DNA of 64,000 nucleotides from Leptospira sp. (lineage in GTDB: Bacteria; Spirochaetota; Leptospiria; Leptospirales; Leptospiraceae): positions 89,124 through 153,123 of the forward strand of contig JACVCB010000008.1 of assembly GCA_016742255.1 (NCBI GenBank), written 5' to 3'. The notes beneath the pieces were generated by a model. That model worked only from the letters and a program-made list of their open reading frames with translations. It had not been told where the DNA came from and did not search any database. Positions 24,230 to 32,972 of this stretch are shown here, one piece after another; within the stretch, counting starts at the first letter, position 1, and every line of letters begins with the position of its first letter. Position numbers and translations under genes: made by a program.

Positions 24230-24268
24230 AAAAAATAGATAGTTCTGAATCTTTTTTTTAAGTAGTTG

Positions 24269-24296
24269 TTGACCGAGAAAGGTGGTTCGATATTCT
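24269..24296 (+). promoter_or_regulatory. Promoter for the tRNA-Lys/tRNA-Glu pair
   Basis: TTGACC (24269-24274) and TATTCT (24291-24296) with a 16-nt spacer, ending 12 nt before the tRNA-Lys gene. This is one of the best sigma70-like promoters in the window. Confidence 0.6.
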
Positions 24297-24307
24297 TGGC
24301 TACAGAA

Positions 24308-24383
<76 letters not shown>

Positions 24384-24420
24384 CATAAGAGTTTGATACT
24401 CTTAGAAAACGTTCTCAAAC

Positions 24421-24495
24421 GGTGCCATCGTCTAATGGTTAGGACACAAGGTTTTCATCCTTGCAATCGGGGTTCAATTCCCCGTGGCACTACCA
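24421..24495 (+). tRNA. tRNA-Glu(TTC)
   Basis: Acceptor GGTGCCA pairs with TGGCACT (with one G-T pair at position 1), the anticodon arm CAAGG/CCTTG encloses TTTTCAT (anticodon TTC), and the T arm CGGGG/CCCCG holds TTCAATT. CCA is encoded at 24493-24495. The 3' half is overlapped by the end of a convergent protein gene. Confidence 0.97.
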
Positions 24496-25363
24496 AACAA
24501 ACCTCCCTCAATTCACACACCTTACAAATTTCCTCTACATAACTACCTTTGCATTTTTCAATGATTCCTACCCTTGTTAAATAAAAATCGTATAACAAGG
24601 GATCTGTGGGATTCAGTAAACTAAAATACTCAGTAAGAAGGAACGCATCATCTAACTTCACTTGTTTTTTGTCACGAATTCCTAATACCTTACTCAATTT
24701 TTGGATGTGAACATCCATGGGATAGGGTATTTCACTCGGAAGGATTTGTTTGTAGATTCCAAAATCAGGATACTGGTTTCGTACCATCCAACGTAAAAAA
24801 AGGGAAATTCTTTTTTTAGGTGATTTGGATTTCCACTTACCAATTAAGAATTGTAAACCATAGGTAAGTGGTTTGTTGCCCAAGGTAATTTTGAATTCTT
24901 GTTCCATATAGGATTGGAAATTCTGTATCGACGTTTCCTTTCGGAAGTTTTTTCCTCCACCTAAAAAAATGGATTCAAAGATCGGATCCTTAGATTTGTG
25001 ATTTTGTATGATCCTTTGTAAGGTTACAAAGAAAACAATTAGATCCTCTTTGGTTTGGAAACGATACCCATTGATTGTCTTTAGAAATGGATCAAACGAA
25101 CTCTGTTTTTGTCTTAAGAAAAGATAAGGAGAAGGTCCCATTGCCGAAACGATAGGATTTAAAAAATTCTGAATGTTTTTGACTGACCCATAGGCAAATA
25201 AACAAGCAATGAGAGATATAATTTCGATATCCAGTGGATCTGTGAATTGTTTGGGGAAACAAATGGGATCTGTATCCAAATAGGATACACTTTCGTATTT
25301 GTTTTTTAGATTCTCTAATTTTTTCTTTAGTAAGATGGCATCAGCTGGCATTTTTTTTAGCAA
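24455..25363 (-). CDS. TIGR02757/DUF2400 family protein, endonuclease III-like features
   Basis: 302 residues, belonging to an uncharacterised family reported mainly from spirochaetes, Bacteroides and delta/epsilon-proteobacteria. I see two features like the HhH-GPD (endonuclease III) superfamily. PYPMDVHIQKLSKVLG (213-228) resembles the VDTHV..R...RLG segment with the catalytic Asp (here D217). Near the end, cysteines 271, 280, 283 and 289 form C-X8-C-X2-C-X5-C, close to the C-X6-C-X2-C-X5-C that holds a 4Fe-4S cluster in EndoIII. A clear helix-hairpin-helix lysine motif is not seen. The last 12 codons (VVPRGIEPRLQG) and the stop come from the antisense of tRNA-Glu. The start overlaps the upstream lyase gene by 23 nt; an ATG four codons later (25351) is possible. 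Confidence 0.78.
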   Translation of the reverse strand: MLKKMPADAILLKKKLENLKNKYESVSYLDTDPICFPKQFTDPLDIEIISLIACLFAYGSVKNIQNFLNPIVSAMGPSPYLFLRQKQSSFDPFLKTINGYRFQTKEDLIVFFVTLQRIIQNHKSKDPIFESIFLGGGKNFRKETSIQNFQSYMEQEFKITLGNKPLTYGLQFLIGKWKSKSPKKRISLFLRWMVRNQYPDFGIYKQILPSEIPYPMDVHIQKLSKVLGIRDKKQVKLDDAFLLTEYFSLLNPTDPLLYDFYLTRVGIIEKCKGSYVEEICKVCELREVCLVVPRGIEPRLQG

Positions 25364-26240
25364 TGAAGGTTCTGGAACTAAATTGACGATCTAGTTTTGT
25401 TTCCATAAATTGACTCACTCTTACAAGTGAATCCAGTTGAATGCCTGTATCATATCCTTCTCTTGTTAAAAAATAAACCAAATCTTCTGTTGCCACATTC
25501 CCAGCGGCTCCTTTTGCATAGGGGCAACCTCCTAAACCTCCGGCAGAACTGTCAAAACTTCGTATCCCCATAGAGAGAGCTTGTTTTGTATTCGCAATTG
25601 CCATACCATAAGTATCATGGAAATGACAATTGAGATAAGAGATTGGAATTTTTTTAAGTAAGACATCTAATAATTTTTCAACCTCATCCGGAACAGCTAC
25701 ACCGATTGTTTCCCCTAAGGAAATTTCATAGGCACCAGCATCTAATAGTCGCAATGCGACATCTAATGTTTTATCAGGTGTTATTTTTCCTTCATAGGGA
25801 CAGGCAATCACTGTTGAAATATAACCTCTGACTTTGATTCCATCTTGTTTGGCTTGTTCAAAAATAGGTTGGAAGGAAGTAAAACTTTCCAAAACTGTCA
25901 TGTTGATGTTTTTCTTCGTAAAAGATTCAGAAGTCGCTGTAAACACTGCCACTTCTTTGAAACCTGCTTCTTTTGCGGCTTCATATCCTTTGGTGTTGGG
26001 TGTCAGACAGGAAAATTCAACATCATTTGCAAATTTTGGTAACACGAGTGCAGATAGTTCGATTGCATCACCCATTTGGGGTATTCTATCTTTTCTGACA
26101 AATGAAGTGAGCTCGATGTGTTTTGTCCCAGATTCTACTAGACGTTTTACGAATTCAAATTTATCCTGAGTTGAGAGAATGGTTTTTTCGTTTTGTAATC
26201 CGTCTCTTGGTCCTACTTCAGTGATTTTTACTTTCTCCAA
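25341..26240 (-). CDS. mvaB: Hydroxymethylglutaryl-CoA lyase family
   Basis: 299 residues, a TIM-barrel HMGL-like lyase. GPRDGLQNE (10-18) holds the catalytic Arg and metal-binding Asp, HFHD (206-209) the metal histidines, and GGLGGCPYAKGAAGN the catalytic C239. It cleaves HMG-CoA to acetyl-CoA and acetoacetate, normally as the last step of leucine breakdown; relatives act on other acyl-CoAs. No leucine-degradation genes are adjacent, so the pathway context is inferred only. Confidence 0.88.
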   Translation of the reverse strand: MEKVKITEVGPRDGLQNEKTILSTQDKFEFVKRLVESGTKHIELTSFVRKDRIPQMGDAIELSALVLPKFANDVEFSCLTPNTKGYEAAKEAGFKEVAVFTATSESFTKKNINMTVLESFTSFQPIFEQAKQDGIKVRGYISTVIACPYEGKITPDKTLDVALRLLDAGAYEISLGETIGVAVPDEVEKLLDVLLKKIPISYLNCHFHDTYGMAIANTKQALSMGIRSFDSSAGGLGGCPYAKGAAGNVATEDLVYFLTREGYDTGIQLDSLVRVSQFMETKLDRQFSSRTFIAKKNAS

Positions 26241-26316
26241 AACGATTCACTCCTATTTATCCTCTTTAGATTGTTTATTGAGAGAGAGAATGCAATGATT
26301 TTATCTGCAAGGTATT

Positions 26317-27105
26317 ATGTTTAAGATCAAAAATCTTTCCGTTCATATAGGGAGACGAACCATCTTAAACGATGTATCATTAGAGGCAAAACCCAAAGAA
26401 ATCACTGGCCTCATTGGGAAATCGGGATCTGGTAAATCTACTTTATTTCGATTGGCACTGGGTTTACTTCCTAAGTCTGAGGGATATGAATGGACAGGCG
26501 AATTGGAGTGGAATGGCGAAATGTTAGGAAAACAACATTGTCCCAAAATCCAACCTGTTTTCCAAGATCCCTTTGGGAGTTTTTCACCTTATCATACAAT
26601 TGGCGAATTATTATTGGAACCACTTAAGGTTCAGAAACAATTAGTCTTAAACCAGGATATGATCGATAAGGAAAACACAAGAATTGAAAATTATTGTAAT
26701 CGATTTGAATTACCAGTGTCTTTACTAAAAAAAACAAAACAAGAGTTAAGTGGTGGTCAGTTACAACGATTTGCAATCCTCAGAGCCTTACTTGTGAATC
26801 CAGAATACCTTTTGTTAGATGAACCAGTAACAGCCCTTGATGTTCTTGTGCAAAAGAAAATTGCTGAAGAATTAAAGGAAATCAACCAAAAGGATTCACT
26901 CGGAATGTTGATTGTTTCACACGACCTTGGATTTTTATCTTATATGTGTGATCAAATATTTGTATTGGAAGAGGGAAGTATCACTGAATTTGGAAATCCA
27001 AAACAACTTCTAAAACATCCAAAATCAAAACTATTACAAGAATTGGTTTTTGCGAGAAATCATTCGTTTGGAGGTGTAACTTCTTCTTCCGAATCATCCA
27101 ATTGA
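26317..27105 (+). CDS. ABC transporter ATPase, peptide/nickel (DppF/OppF) type
   Basis: 262 residues. Walker A GKSGSGKST, Q-loop QPVFQDPFGSFSP, signature LSGGQLQR, Walker B YLLLDEP and H-loop SHD are all intact. The PVFQDP-SFSP block is typical of the oligopeptide/dipeptide/nickel importer ATPases. No permease or binding-protein gene lies beside it, so its partners are elsewhere. The last 46 nt overlap the convergent TPR gene. Confidence 0.85.
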   Translation: MFKIKNLSVHIGRRTILNDVSLEAKPKEITGLIGKSGSGKSTLFRLALGLLPKSEGYEWTGELEWNGEMLGKQHCPKIQPVFQDPFGSFSPYHTIGELLLEPLKVQKQLVLNQDMIDKENTRIENYCNRFELPVSLLKKTKQELSGGQLQRFAILRALLVNPEYLLLDEPVTALDVLVQKKIAEELKEINQKDSLGMLIVSHDLGFLSYMCDQIFVLEEGSITEFGNPKQLLKHPKSKLLQELVFARNHSFGGVTSSSESSN

Positions 27106-28076
27106 GTTCGTTTTGCTTCCGCAAATTTTTTCGCGATATCCCTTCTACGTGCGATTACTTTTGAGGAAACGGTCGCAAAAAACGGATCATTTGTAAAACT
27201 CAGCATCATTGTATATTGTTCTTCTGCTGTTTCATAATCTGTGACTTTTGAAGCTGTCTCAGCAAAATAATAATGAAACTTTTTATCATATGACTTTTGT
27301 TTTCCTTCACCAGTGGTTAAACTCGTTCGATTGAATATTTTATAGGCAATATGATAATTTCCCTTCTCCATTTCAAGTCTTGCAAATCCAAGTTTTACAT
27401 TTGGACTTTCCTCTTCGATTTTCAGAGCTTTATTTAGATACAATAGTGCTCTGTTCTTAAGTCCAGTTGCCAAATAATGATCTGCAAGTCGGATGAGTGC
27501 TTCTGTATCGTATGGATTTTTTTCAACTGCCAATTTGTAGTTCATGATGGCATAATAGGTTTGTCTTGTGATTTCAGAAAGGATACCGATATGCAAATAT
27601 GTTTTGTAATACTCTGGCATTTCTGCTTTTGCGTATTCAAATTCAACTAGTGCTTTTTCATATTTCATTTCCAACGAATACAATCTGCCTAAATTATATC
27701 GGAAAGGGAAAAATTGAGGGTCAAATCGAACTCCGGCTTCCAAACGTTTGATGACTTCACCTCTTTGGTTTGCCTTTCCATTTAAGAGAAGTTCAATGGT
27801 ATCATTGTTCCATTTACCTGAATTTGTGACGGTTTCTGTTCCGTAGGAAAAACTTCCATTGGATTTGGGTGGCTCGCCGGTATAAAGTTTTCCACGTGTT
27901 AGGATAAAATCATCTCTGTGGTAGATAAAAGATCCATTCGGAAAGTCACGGGTATCAAACTCTTCGTCTTTTCCCCATAAAAGCTCTGGGTATTCCTTAT
28001 TCCCGATGAGTTTTTGTGCAAAGACTAGGCTTGGAAACAAAAACAGAAGTGCGAATGTAAACAGTCGATGGAACAT
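27060..28076 (-). CDS. Exported TPR-repeat protein
   Basis: 338 residues. A signal peptide (hydrophobic residues 4-18, probable cleavage after VFA at about 20) precedes a region of unknown fold (20-120). Tandem helical pairs matching tetratricopeptide repeats follow (about 120-320; for example FPFRYNLGRLYSLEMKYEKA and YDTEALIRLADHYLATGLKN). Probably periplasmic and a protein-interaction scaffold; specific role unknown. Divergent from ccmA with starts almost touching. Confidence 0.75.
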   Translation of the reverse strand: MFHRLFTFALLFLFPSLVFAQKLIGNKEYPELLWGKDEEFDTRDFPNGSFIYHRDDFILTRGKLYTGEPPKSNGSFSYGTETVTNSGKWNNDTIELLLNGKANQRGEVIKRLEAGVRFDPQFFPFRYNLGRLYSLEMKYEKALVEFEYAKAEMPEYYKTYLHIGILSEITRQTYYAIMNYKLAVEKNPYDTEALIRLADHYLATGLKNRALLYLNKALKIEEESPNVKLGFARLEMEKGNYHIAYKIFNRTSLTTGEGKQKSYDKKFHYYFAETASKVTDYETAEEQYTMMLSFTNDPFFATVSSKVIARRRDIAKKFAEAKRTQLDDSEEEVTPPNE

Positions 28077-28085
28077 GGTGTTAGA

Positions 28086-28694
28086 ATGAACCGTATGCTT
28101 TTGGAGACAAAAGGGCTCACTATTACTGTCGGCGAAAAAACCATATTGAGAGAGGTGAATCTCAGTTTTTTTGAGAGAGGGTTATTCGCTGTCCTTGGGG
28201 AAAATGGAGCTGGAAAATCAACATTACTTAAGAAAATCTTTCATGATTCCTTAACCTCTGCTTCCTGGACTTGGCCCCTTGGAAAACGAAAAATTGCTTA
28301 TTTGGGCCATGAGCTTGGTTATTATTCCTCTCTTAGTTTGGAAGAAAATTTGGACTACTTTGCCTCTTTGGATGGTAATCATTCCATGGAGAGAAGGATG
28401 GAGTTATTAAAACTCTTTCGATTGGAAAAAAGGATATGGGATCCCATCCATTTTTTTTCCAGAGGTATGAAACAGAAAGTTGCCATTATGAGAGTATTAC
28501 TTTCATCAGCAGAAATCATTTTATTTGATGAACCATTTACGGGACTTGATTTTGAATCTTCTTCGGTTTTAAGTTCAATTTTAAATGAAGAAAAAAAATC
28601 GAGACTCATTCTTACGGTGCTCCACTCGATCCCAAATGAACTTGAGTGTACAGGTCAAATTTTAATTCGCCAGGGGAATGTCTTTGTTTCTTAA
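28086..28694 (+). CDS. ccmA: Cytochrome c maturation ABC ATPase CcmA
   Basis: About 202 residues from the ATG at 28086. An in-frame ATG at 28068 would overlap the divergent TPR gene. Walker A GENGAGKST, signature-region FSRGMKQKVAIMR and Walker B IILFDEPFTGLD fit CcmA. It powers the CcmABCD system, which releases haem-loaded CcmE. It overlaps ccmB by 17 nt, indicating coupling. ccmE, ccmF and ccmH are not in the window. Confidence 0.85.
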   Translation: MNRMLLETKGLTITVGEKTILREVNLSFFERGLFAVLGENGAGKSTLLKKIFHDSLTSASWTWPLGKRKIAYLGHELGYYSSLSLEENLDYFASLDGNHSMERRMELLKLFRLEKRIWDPIHFFSRGMKQKVAIMRVLLSSAEIILFDEPFTGLDFESSSVLSSILNEEKKSRLILTVLHSIPNELECTGQILIRQGNVFVS

Positions 28695-29337
28695 TCTATT
28701 AAAAAAAGATTTTTATTTGATTGGGCGTTCACTAGGTGGAGTGGTTTCACTTTTTACACTGAGTGTTTCTGTCGTTTTCATTTTTTATACATCCATTGAA
28801 GTGAACGAAATGTTATCTGCTAGGAGTATCCGTGGTCTGAAGTGGGCGATTATCTTCATTCTCAACTTTGTCATTGTTAGCCAAAGTTTATGGGAAGAAA
28901 GAGAGTCAATGGGATGGGAAGCTAGTTCCAGTTATGTCAGTCCTACTTATCTTTACTTAAGTAAATCGATTACAATTTGGTTTTGTACCATCCTCGTGAA
29001 TGCACTCCTTATCCTCGTATTATCGATCTTTTTCCAAAATATGGTTTTGGAACGTTATTTGGGAGAGTGGCTATTTGCAAACTTAGGGAGTGGGTGTTTG
29101 GTGTTTTTGGGTGTATCCCTTGGAGTGGTTGCATTTGAAAGCCGACTAAAAGAGATCATCATCCCTCTTTTACAACTCCCATTTTCGATTCCATTGTTTT
29201 TGTTTGGACTAGAAGCTGAAAATCGATACTGGATGGAACCTGGATTGTATTTGCCTTCCATTGGATTACTTTTGTTTTTCCTATTATTTTACGGAACTCT
29301 TGGTTCCATTATGGTAGAAACCTTACAGAATGAGTAG
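28678..29337 (+). CDS. ccmB: Haem exporter membrane subunit CcmB
   Basis: 219 residues with six hydrophobic segments and an N-terminal LKKDFYLIGRS that resembles the CcmB start (LxxDLRLxxRS). SIPLFLFGLEA corresponds to the conserved IPVLIFG segment. Part of the CcmABCD complex in the inner membrane, sandwiched between ccmA and ccmC. Confidence 0.85.
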   Translation: MSLFLNLLKKDFYLIGRSLGGVVSLFTLSVSVVFIFYTSIEVNEMLSARSIRGLKWAIIFILNFVIVSQSLWEERESMGWEASSSYVSPTYLYLSKSITIWFCTILVNALLILVLSIFFQNMVLERYLGEWLFANLGSGCLVFLGVSLGVVAFESRLKEIIIPLLQLPFSIPLFLFGLEAENRYWMEPGLYLPSIGLLLFFLLFYGTLGSIMVETLQNE

Positions 29338-29391
29338 AGGATTTGTATTTTCTCCTAGAATTTCTTTTCCATTCTGAAAATTTGGAAAAAA

Positions 29392-30090
29392 ATGGAACGT
29401 AAGATCAAACTGATCCACCCGGCTTTGGATTTTGCCTTTTACATCGTAGTCTGTATCTCTTTGGTAATCGCTGTTTTTGTATCGATCCTGTATCCCAATG
29501 TCATTTTGGAACAAGGTCTTAGCCACAGAATTTTTTACTTACATGTTCCAGTCGCCTGGGTTGCATTATACGGCCCACTGTTATCGTTTGTTTTTTCTCT
29601 GATTTATTTCATTAAAAAAGACCTTATTTGGGATCGCCTCGCATTCACTGCAAACCAACTTGCTTTTCTTTTTGCCTTAGGAGTTTTATTTTCTGGACCT
29701 ATTTGGGCATATAGTGCATGGGGAGTTCCTTGGGACAAAACAGATGCTAGGTTACAATCATTCTTTATTTTATGCCTTTCTTTATTGAGTTATTTTATCT
29801 TTCGATATTTGGTTCCATCTCGCAAAAAAAAGGCGATTTTATCGGCTTATCTTTCTGTTCTTTGTGCTTTAAGTGCGGTTTTGACCTGGGGTGCCATTCG
29901 TTGGATTGAAAATCCAGGAAACCATCCGGGAAGTGTGCTTGGAAAGGGTGGAATGGATTCGGATATGAAACAAACGATGTGGCTTGGTGTTCTAGCTTAC
30001 CATTTTTTGTTTTTGTTTCTATTTTTCCTTTCGAATCGAAACGAAAAAATCCAAGAAATTAAAAATCACCTACGGTCCGAATTCAATTAA
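29392..30090 (+). CDS. ccmC: CcmC-like haem-handling membrane protein
   Basis: 232 residues and six membrane segments. LSHRIFYLHVPVAW contains the first conserved haem-ligand histidine, and a second lies in the periplasmic loop NPGNHPGSVLGKGGMD. The tryptophan-rich signature, usually WGTWWVWDARLTS, reads SAWGVPWDKTDARLQS here and so has lost aromatic residues. CcmC presents haem to CcmE. The gene is 54 nt after ccmB. Confidence 0.82.
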   Translation: MERKIKLIHPALDFAFYIVVCISLVIAVFVSILYPNVILEQGLSHRIFYLHVPVAWVALYGPLLSFVFSLIYFIKKDLIWDRLAFTANQLAFLFALGVLFSGPIWAYSAWGVPWDKTDARLQSFFILCLSLLSYFIFRYLVPSRKKKAILSAYLSVLCALSAVLTWGAIRWIENPGNHPGSVLGKGGMDSDMKQTMWLGVLAYHFLFLFLFFLSNRNEKIQEIKNHLRSEFN

Positions 30091-30097
30091 TTGAAAA

Positions 30098-31225
30098 ATG
30101 GAAACAAAAGAGTCACAACATACTATTCTCATTGTTGATGATGTTCCTGAAAATGTGGAACTTCTCAAATACCTTTTATCCCAAGAAGGTTTTAAGACAT
30201 ATACAGCCTATTCAGCAGAAGAAGCACGTTTGGTTTTACTCAATACCCGCATTGATACTTTATTATTAGATGTCAATATGCCAGAACAGGATGGCTTTTC
30301 CTTTTGTCGTGAACTTCGGGAGATGGATCAGTTTAAACTTTTGCCCATTCTTTTTATCACCTCTATCGATCGTGAAGTTGGATTCCAGGAAGCCATGAAA
30401 AATGGTGGTGATGATTTTATAAATAAACCTTTCAATAAACGAGAGTTAGTTGCAAAAATTCATTCTGTGATCCGTTTGAAAGATTTACAGGACGAACTTT
30501 ACCAACAAAAAAGTAGATACGAAAAAGAATTGCAAACGGCAAGGCGTGTGCAAGACCAACTGATCCCGGAAAAAAGTTTTATTTGGAACGGAATCAAAGC
30601 CCAGACACTTTTCCATCCATATCTACAAATTGGTGGGGATTTTGTCGATACTTGGATTGAAGAAAAAAAACTTCATATTGTGATTGCTGACTGTTCAGGG
30701 CATGGTCCAAGTGCAGCTCTTATCGGTGCTATGTTCAAAATGCAATTGTTCAACTTAGTTCCCAATATGGGATTGAAAGAACGTGTTTCTCACCTTCGTA
30801 AGAATATGGAACTTGTACTTCCAGAAGATTATGCTATTACTTTTTGTTATGCGATCATTGATCAAGACTTAAAACTTTCCTATATCAACGGTGGTCATCC
30901 AGCACCCATCATTTACATGGATGGTGAAACCAAATTATTAAAGGGGATGAGTCCTATGATTATGGGAATCAATATGATTACCAATGACGAAGCACAATCG
31001 ATCGCTTTAAAACAAGGATCCAAGTTTTTTATGTATACGGATGGGGCAAGTGAAGCAATGAATTCCAAAATGGAATACATCACTGAAGAGGGCATGCGTG
31101 ATATTTTTCAAAAATCTGTTAGTATTGGTGGGGATATCCTTCCCACAGTTCAAAATCAAATATTAGAGTTTTGTGGAACTTCCACTCCAAATGACGATAT
31201 GGCAATGGTGTGTATACAATTATGA
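30098..31225 (+). CDS. Response regulator with PP2C (SpoIIE/RsbU-type) phosphatase output
   Basis: 375 residues. The receiver domain (about 9-125) has the acidic pair D14-D15, phospho-acceptor D58 (LLLDVNMP) and a KPF lysine motif. A coiled-coil linker (about 130-165) leads to a PP2C-type phosphatase (about 170-375) with GGDF, DCSGHGPSAAL and PNDDMAMV metal-site motifs. Such proteins usually dephosphorylate anti-sigma-factor antagonists in partner-switching. No STAS or anti-sigma gene is adjacent. Its stop overlaps the purC ATG as ATGA (31222-31225), so it is translationally coupled to purine synthesis. Confidence 0.9.
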   Translation: METKESQHTILIVDDVPENVELLKYLLSQEGFKTYTAYSAEEARLVLLNTRIDTLLLDVNMPEQDGFSFCRELREMDQFKLLPILFITSIDREVGFQEAMKNGGDDFINKPFNKRELVAKIHSVIRLKDLQDELYQQKSRYEKELQTARRVQDQLIPEKSFIWNGIKAQTLFHPYLQIGGDFVDTWIEEKKLHIVIADCSGHGPSAALIGAMFKMQLFNLVPNMGLKERVSHLRKNMELVLPEDYAITFCYAIIDQDLKLSYINGGHPAPIIYMDGETKLLKGMSPMIMGINMITNDEAQSIALKQGSKFFMYTDGASEAMNSKMEYITEEGMRDIFQKSVSIGGDILPTVQNQILEFCGTSTPNDDMAMVCIQL

Positions 31226-32079
31226 TCCCGACTCCCCATTACAAAGGAAAGGTGAGAGATGTTTATGATCTTGGCTCTGAGTTACTACTTGTAGCAACGG
31301 ATCGAATTTCTGCCTTTGATGTTGTATTTTCCGAACCAGTAGAAGACAAAGGAAAGGTCCTCACTCGAATTTCCACCCAATGGTTTCGTTATTTTTCGGA
31401 TATAAATAACCATCTGATCACAGATGATGTTTCCCGTTTTCCAAAACCTTATCAAGATGAACCAAACCTGATTGGTCGTTCTGTCCTTGTGAAAAAAGCA
31501 AAACGAATTGATTTTGAATGTGTGGTTCGTGGATACCTTACAGGTTCTGCTTGGAAGGAATACCTACAATTGGGAACCATTGCCGAGACAGCTTACCCCA
31601 AGGGTTTGCAAGAATCCTACAAATTTCCCACACCCATTTTCACTCCCGCGAGGAAAAATGATTCTGGCCATGATGAAAATGTCAGTGAGAGCACAATGGA
31701 AAAAGAAGTGGGTTCCGATTTATTCCAAAAAGTAAAAACGATCTCCCTCCACCTTTACGAAAAAGCCCACCAATTGATGGCAAAACAAGGGATCCTTCTT
31801 TGTGATACCAAATTTGAATTTGGCCTGATTGAGGGGGAACCAGTTCTCATCGATGAAATTTTGACACCTGACTCATCCCGGTATTGGGATGCGTCAACCT
31901 ATGCCCTTGGGAAAACTCCCGCCAGTTTTGATAAACAAATCCTACGAAATTGGCTCGAATCCACCTCTTGGGATAAAAATCCACCACCCCCTAAACTCCC
32001 CGAATCCTTGATTCAGGAACTACGTAAAAAATACTTGGAATTGGAAGATAAAATCAATATATGTTTGTCGCAAAAATAA
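31222..32079 (+). CDS. purC: Phosphoribosylaminoimidazole-succinocarboxamide synthase
   Basis: About 285 residues from the ATG at 31222, which overlaps the previous stop; a GTG four codons upstream is less likely. GKVRDVYDLG, ATDRISAFDV, VRGYLTGSAWKEY and DEILTPDSSRYW are SAICAR synthetase motifs. It joins CAIR and aspartate in purine synthesis. It starts a purC-purS-purQ run with overlapping genes. Confidence 0.96.
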   Translation: MIPTPHYKGKVRDVYDLGSELLLVATDRISAFDVVFSEPVEDKGKVLTRISTQWFRYFSDINNHLITDDVSRFPKPYQDEPNLIGRSVLVKKAKRIDFECVVRGYLTGSAWKEYLQLGTIAETAYPKGLQESYKFPTPIFTPARKNDSGHDENVSESTMEKEVGSDLFQKVKTISLHLYEKAHQLMAKQGILLCDTKFEFGLIEGEPVLIDEILTPDSSRYWDASTYALGKTPASFDKQILRNWLESTSWDKNPPPPKLPESLIQELRKKYLELEDKINICLSQK

Positions 32080-32309
32080 ATGTCACCCTCAAAGAATCCG
32101 TCCTTGATCCCCAAGGCCAAACAGTGCTCCGTACCCTTCATGACCAAGGAAAAGGGCAAGTCCAGGACTTACGTGTGGGAAAATACATTGAACTCAAACT
32201 CAATGCCTCTTCCTTAAAAGAAGCCGAGTCCATCGCGAAGGAAATTTGTGAATCAGTCCTTGTAAACCAAGTGATTGAGACATACAAACTGGTGGTTGAA
32301 TCCCAATGA
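32061..32309 (+). CDS. purS: Phosphoribosylformylglycinamidine synthase subunit PurS
   Basis: 82 residues. VTLKESVLDPQGQTVLRTLH and the VGKYIELKL strand are PurS signatures. PurS bridges PurL and PurQ in the three-part FGAM synthase. It overlaps purC by 19 nt and purQ by 4 nt. purL is not in the window. Confidence 0.94.
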   Translation: MFVAKINVTLKESVLDPQGQTVLRTLHDQGKGQVQDLRVGKYIELKLNASSLKEAESIAKEICESVLVNQVIETYKLVVESQ

Positions 32310-32953
32310 AAGTTCGAGTAGTCACCTTTCCTGGTTCCAATTGTGATAAAGATGTTGGATCCGTATTACATGACTATTTCCAGGCCGATGTCAATTATAC
32401 CTGGTACAAAGAATCCTTTGATGACGTTCCTGATTTGGTTGTTTTACCTGGAGGGTTTTCCTTTGGAGATTACTTACGCTGCGGTGCTATGGCAAAATTC
32501 AGTTCATCCATGGAATCGGTTGTGAAGTATGCGAACAAAGGGGGAAAGGTTCTTGGAGTTTGTAATGGGTTCCAAATCCTTACCGAATCGGGACTACTTC
32601 CTGGTGCACTTTTACACAATCGAACTTTAAAATACATATGCAAAGATGTGGAACTTGTTCCAGTACAAGAAAATGGTTTTGCAAAACATTTCCCAGGGAA
32701 TCTTTCCATCCCAATTGCTCATGGAGAAGGTGCATACTTTGCTGATGCAGAAACTTTAGAACGATTAGAAAAAAATGGACAAGTTGTGTTTCGTTACAGG
32801 GAAAACCCAAATGGATCCTTACATGACATCGCTGGGATCTGTAATGAGAAAGGAAATGTATTAGGAATGATGCCTCATCCTGAAAGAGCAATGAATCCTT
32901 TTACTGGAAAAATGGACGGCAAACAAATCTTAGAAGCTCTATTAAAAAATTAG
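32306..32953 (+). CDS. purQ: Phosphoribosylformylglycinamidine synthase glutaminase subunit PurQ
   Basis: 215 residues, a class I glutamine amidotransferase. The nucleophile C86 lies in GVCNGFQ, and the His/Glu pair lies in MMPHPERA. FPGSNCDKD at the start is PurQ-specific. It supplies ammonia to PurL. ATGA overlap with purS. Confidence 0.96.
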   Translation: MKVRVVTFPGSNCDKDVGSVLHDYFQADVNYTWYKESFDDVPDLVVLPGGFSFGDYLRCGAMAKFSSSMESVVKYANKGGKVLGVCNGFQILTESGLLPGALLHNRTLKYICKDVELVPVQENGFAKHFPGNLSIPIAHGEGAYFADAETLERLEKNGQVVFRYRENPNGSLHDIAGICNEKGNVLGMMPHPERAMNPFTGKMDGKQILEALLKN

Positions 32954-32972
32954 AATCTTTCGTTTCCTTTTC

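Noticed and set aside
24230..24262. Possible terminator after purA
   Set aside because: Only a 3-4 bp stem precedes the T run, too weak to call.
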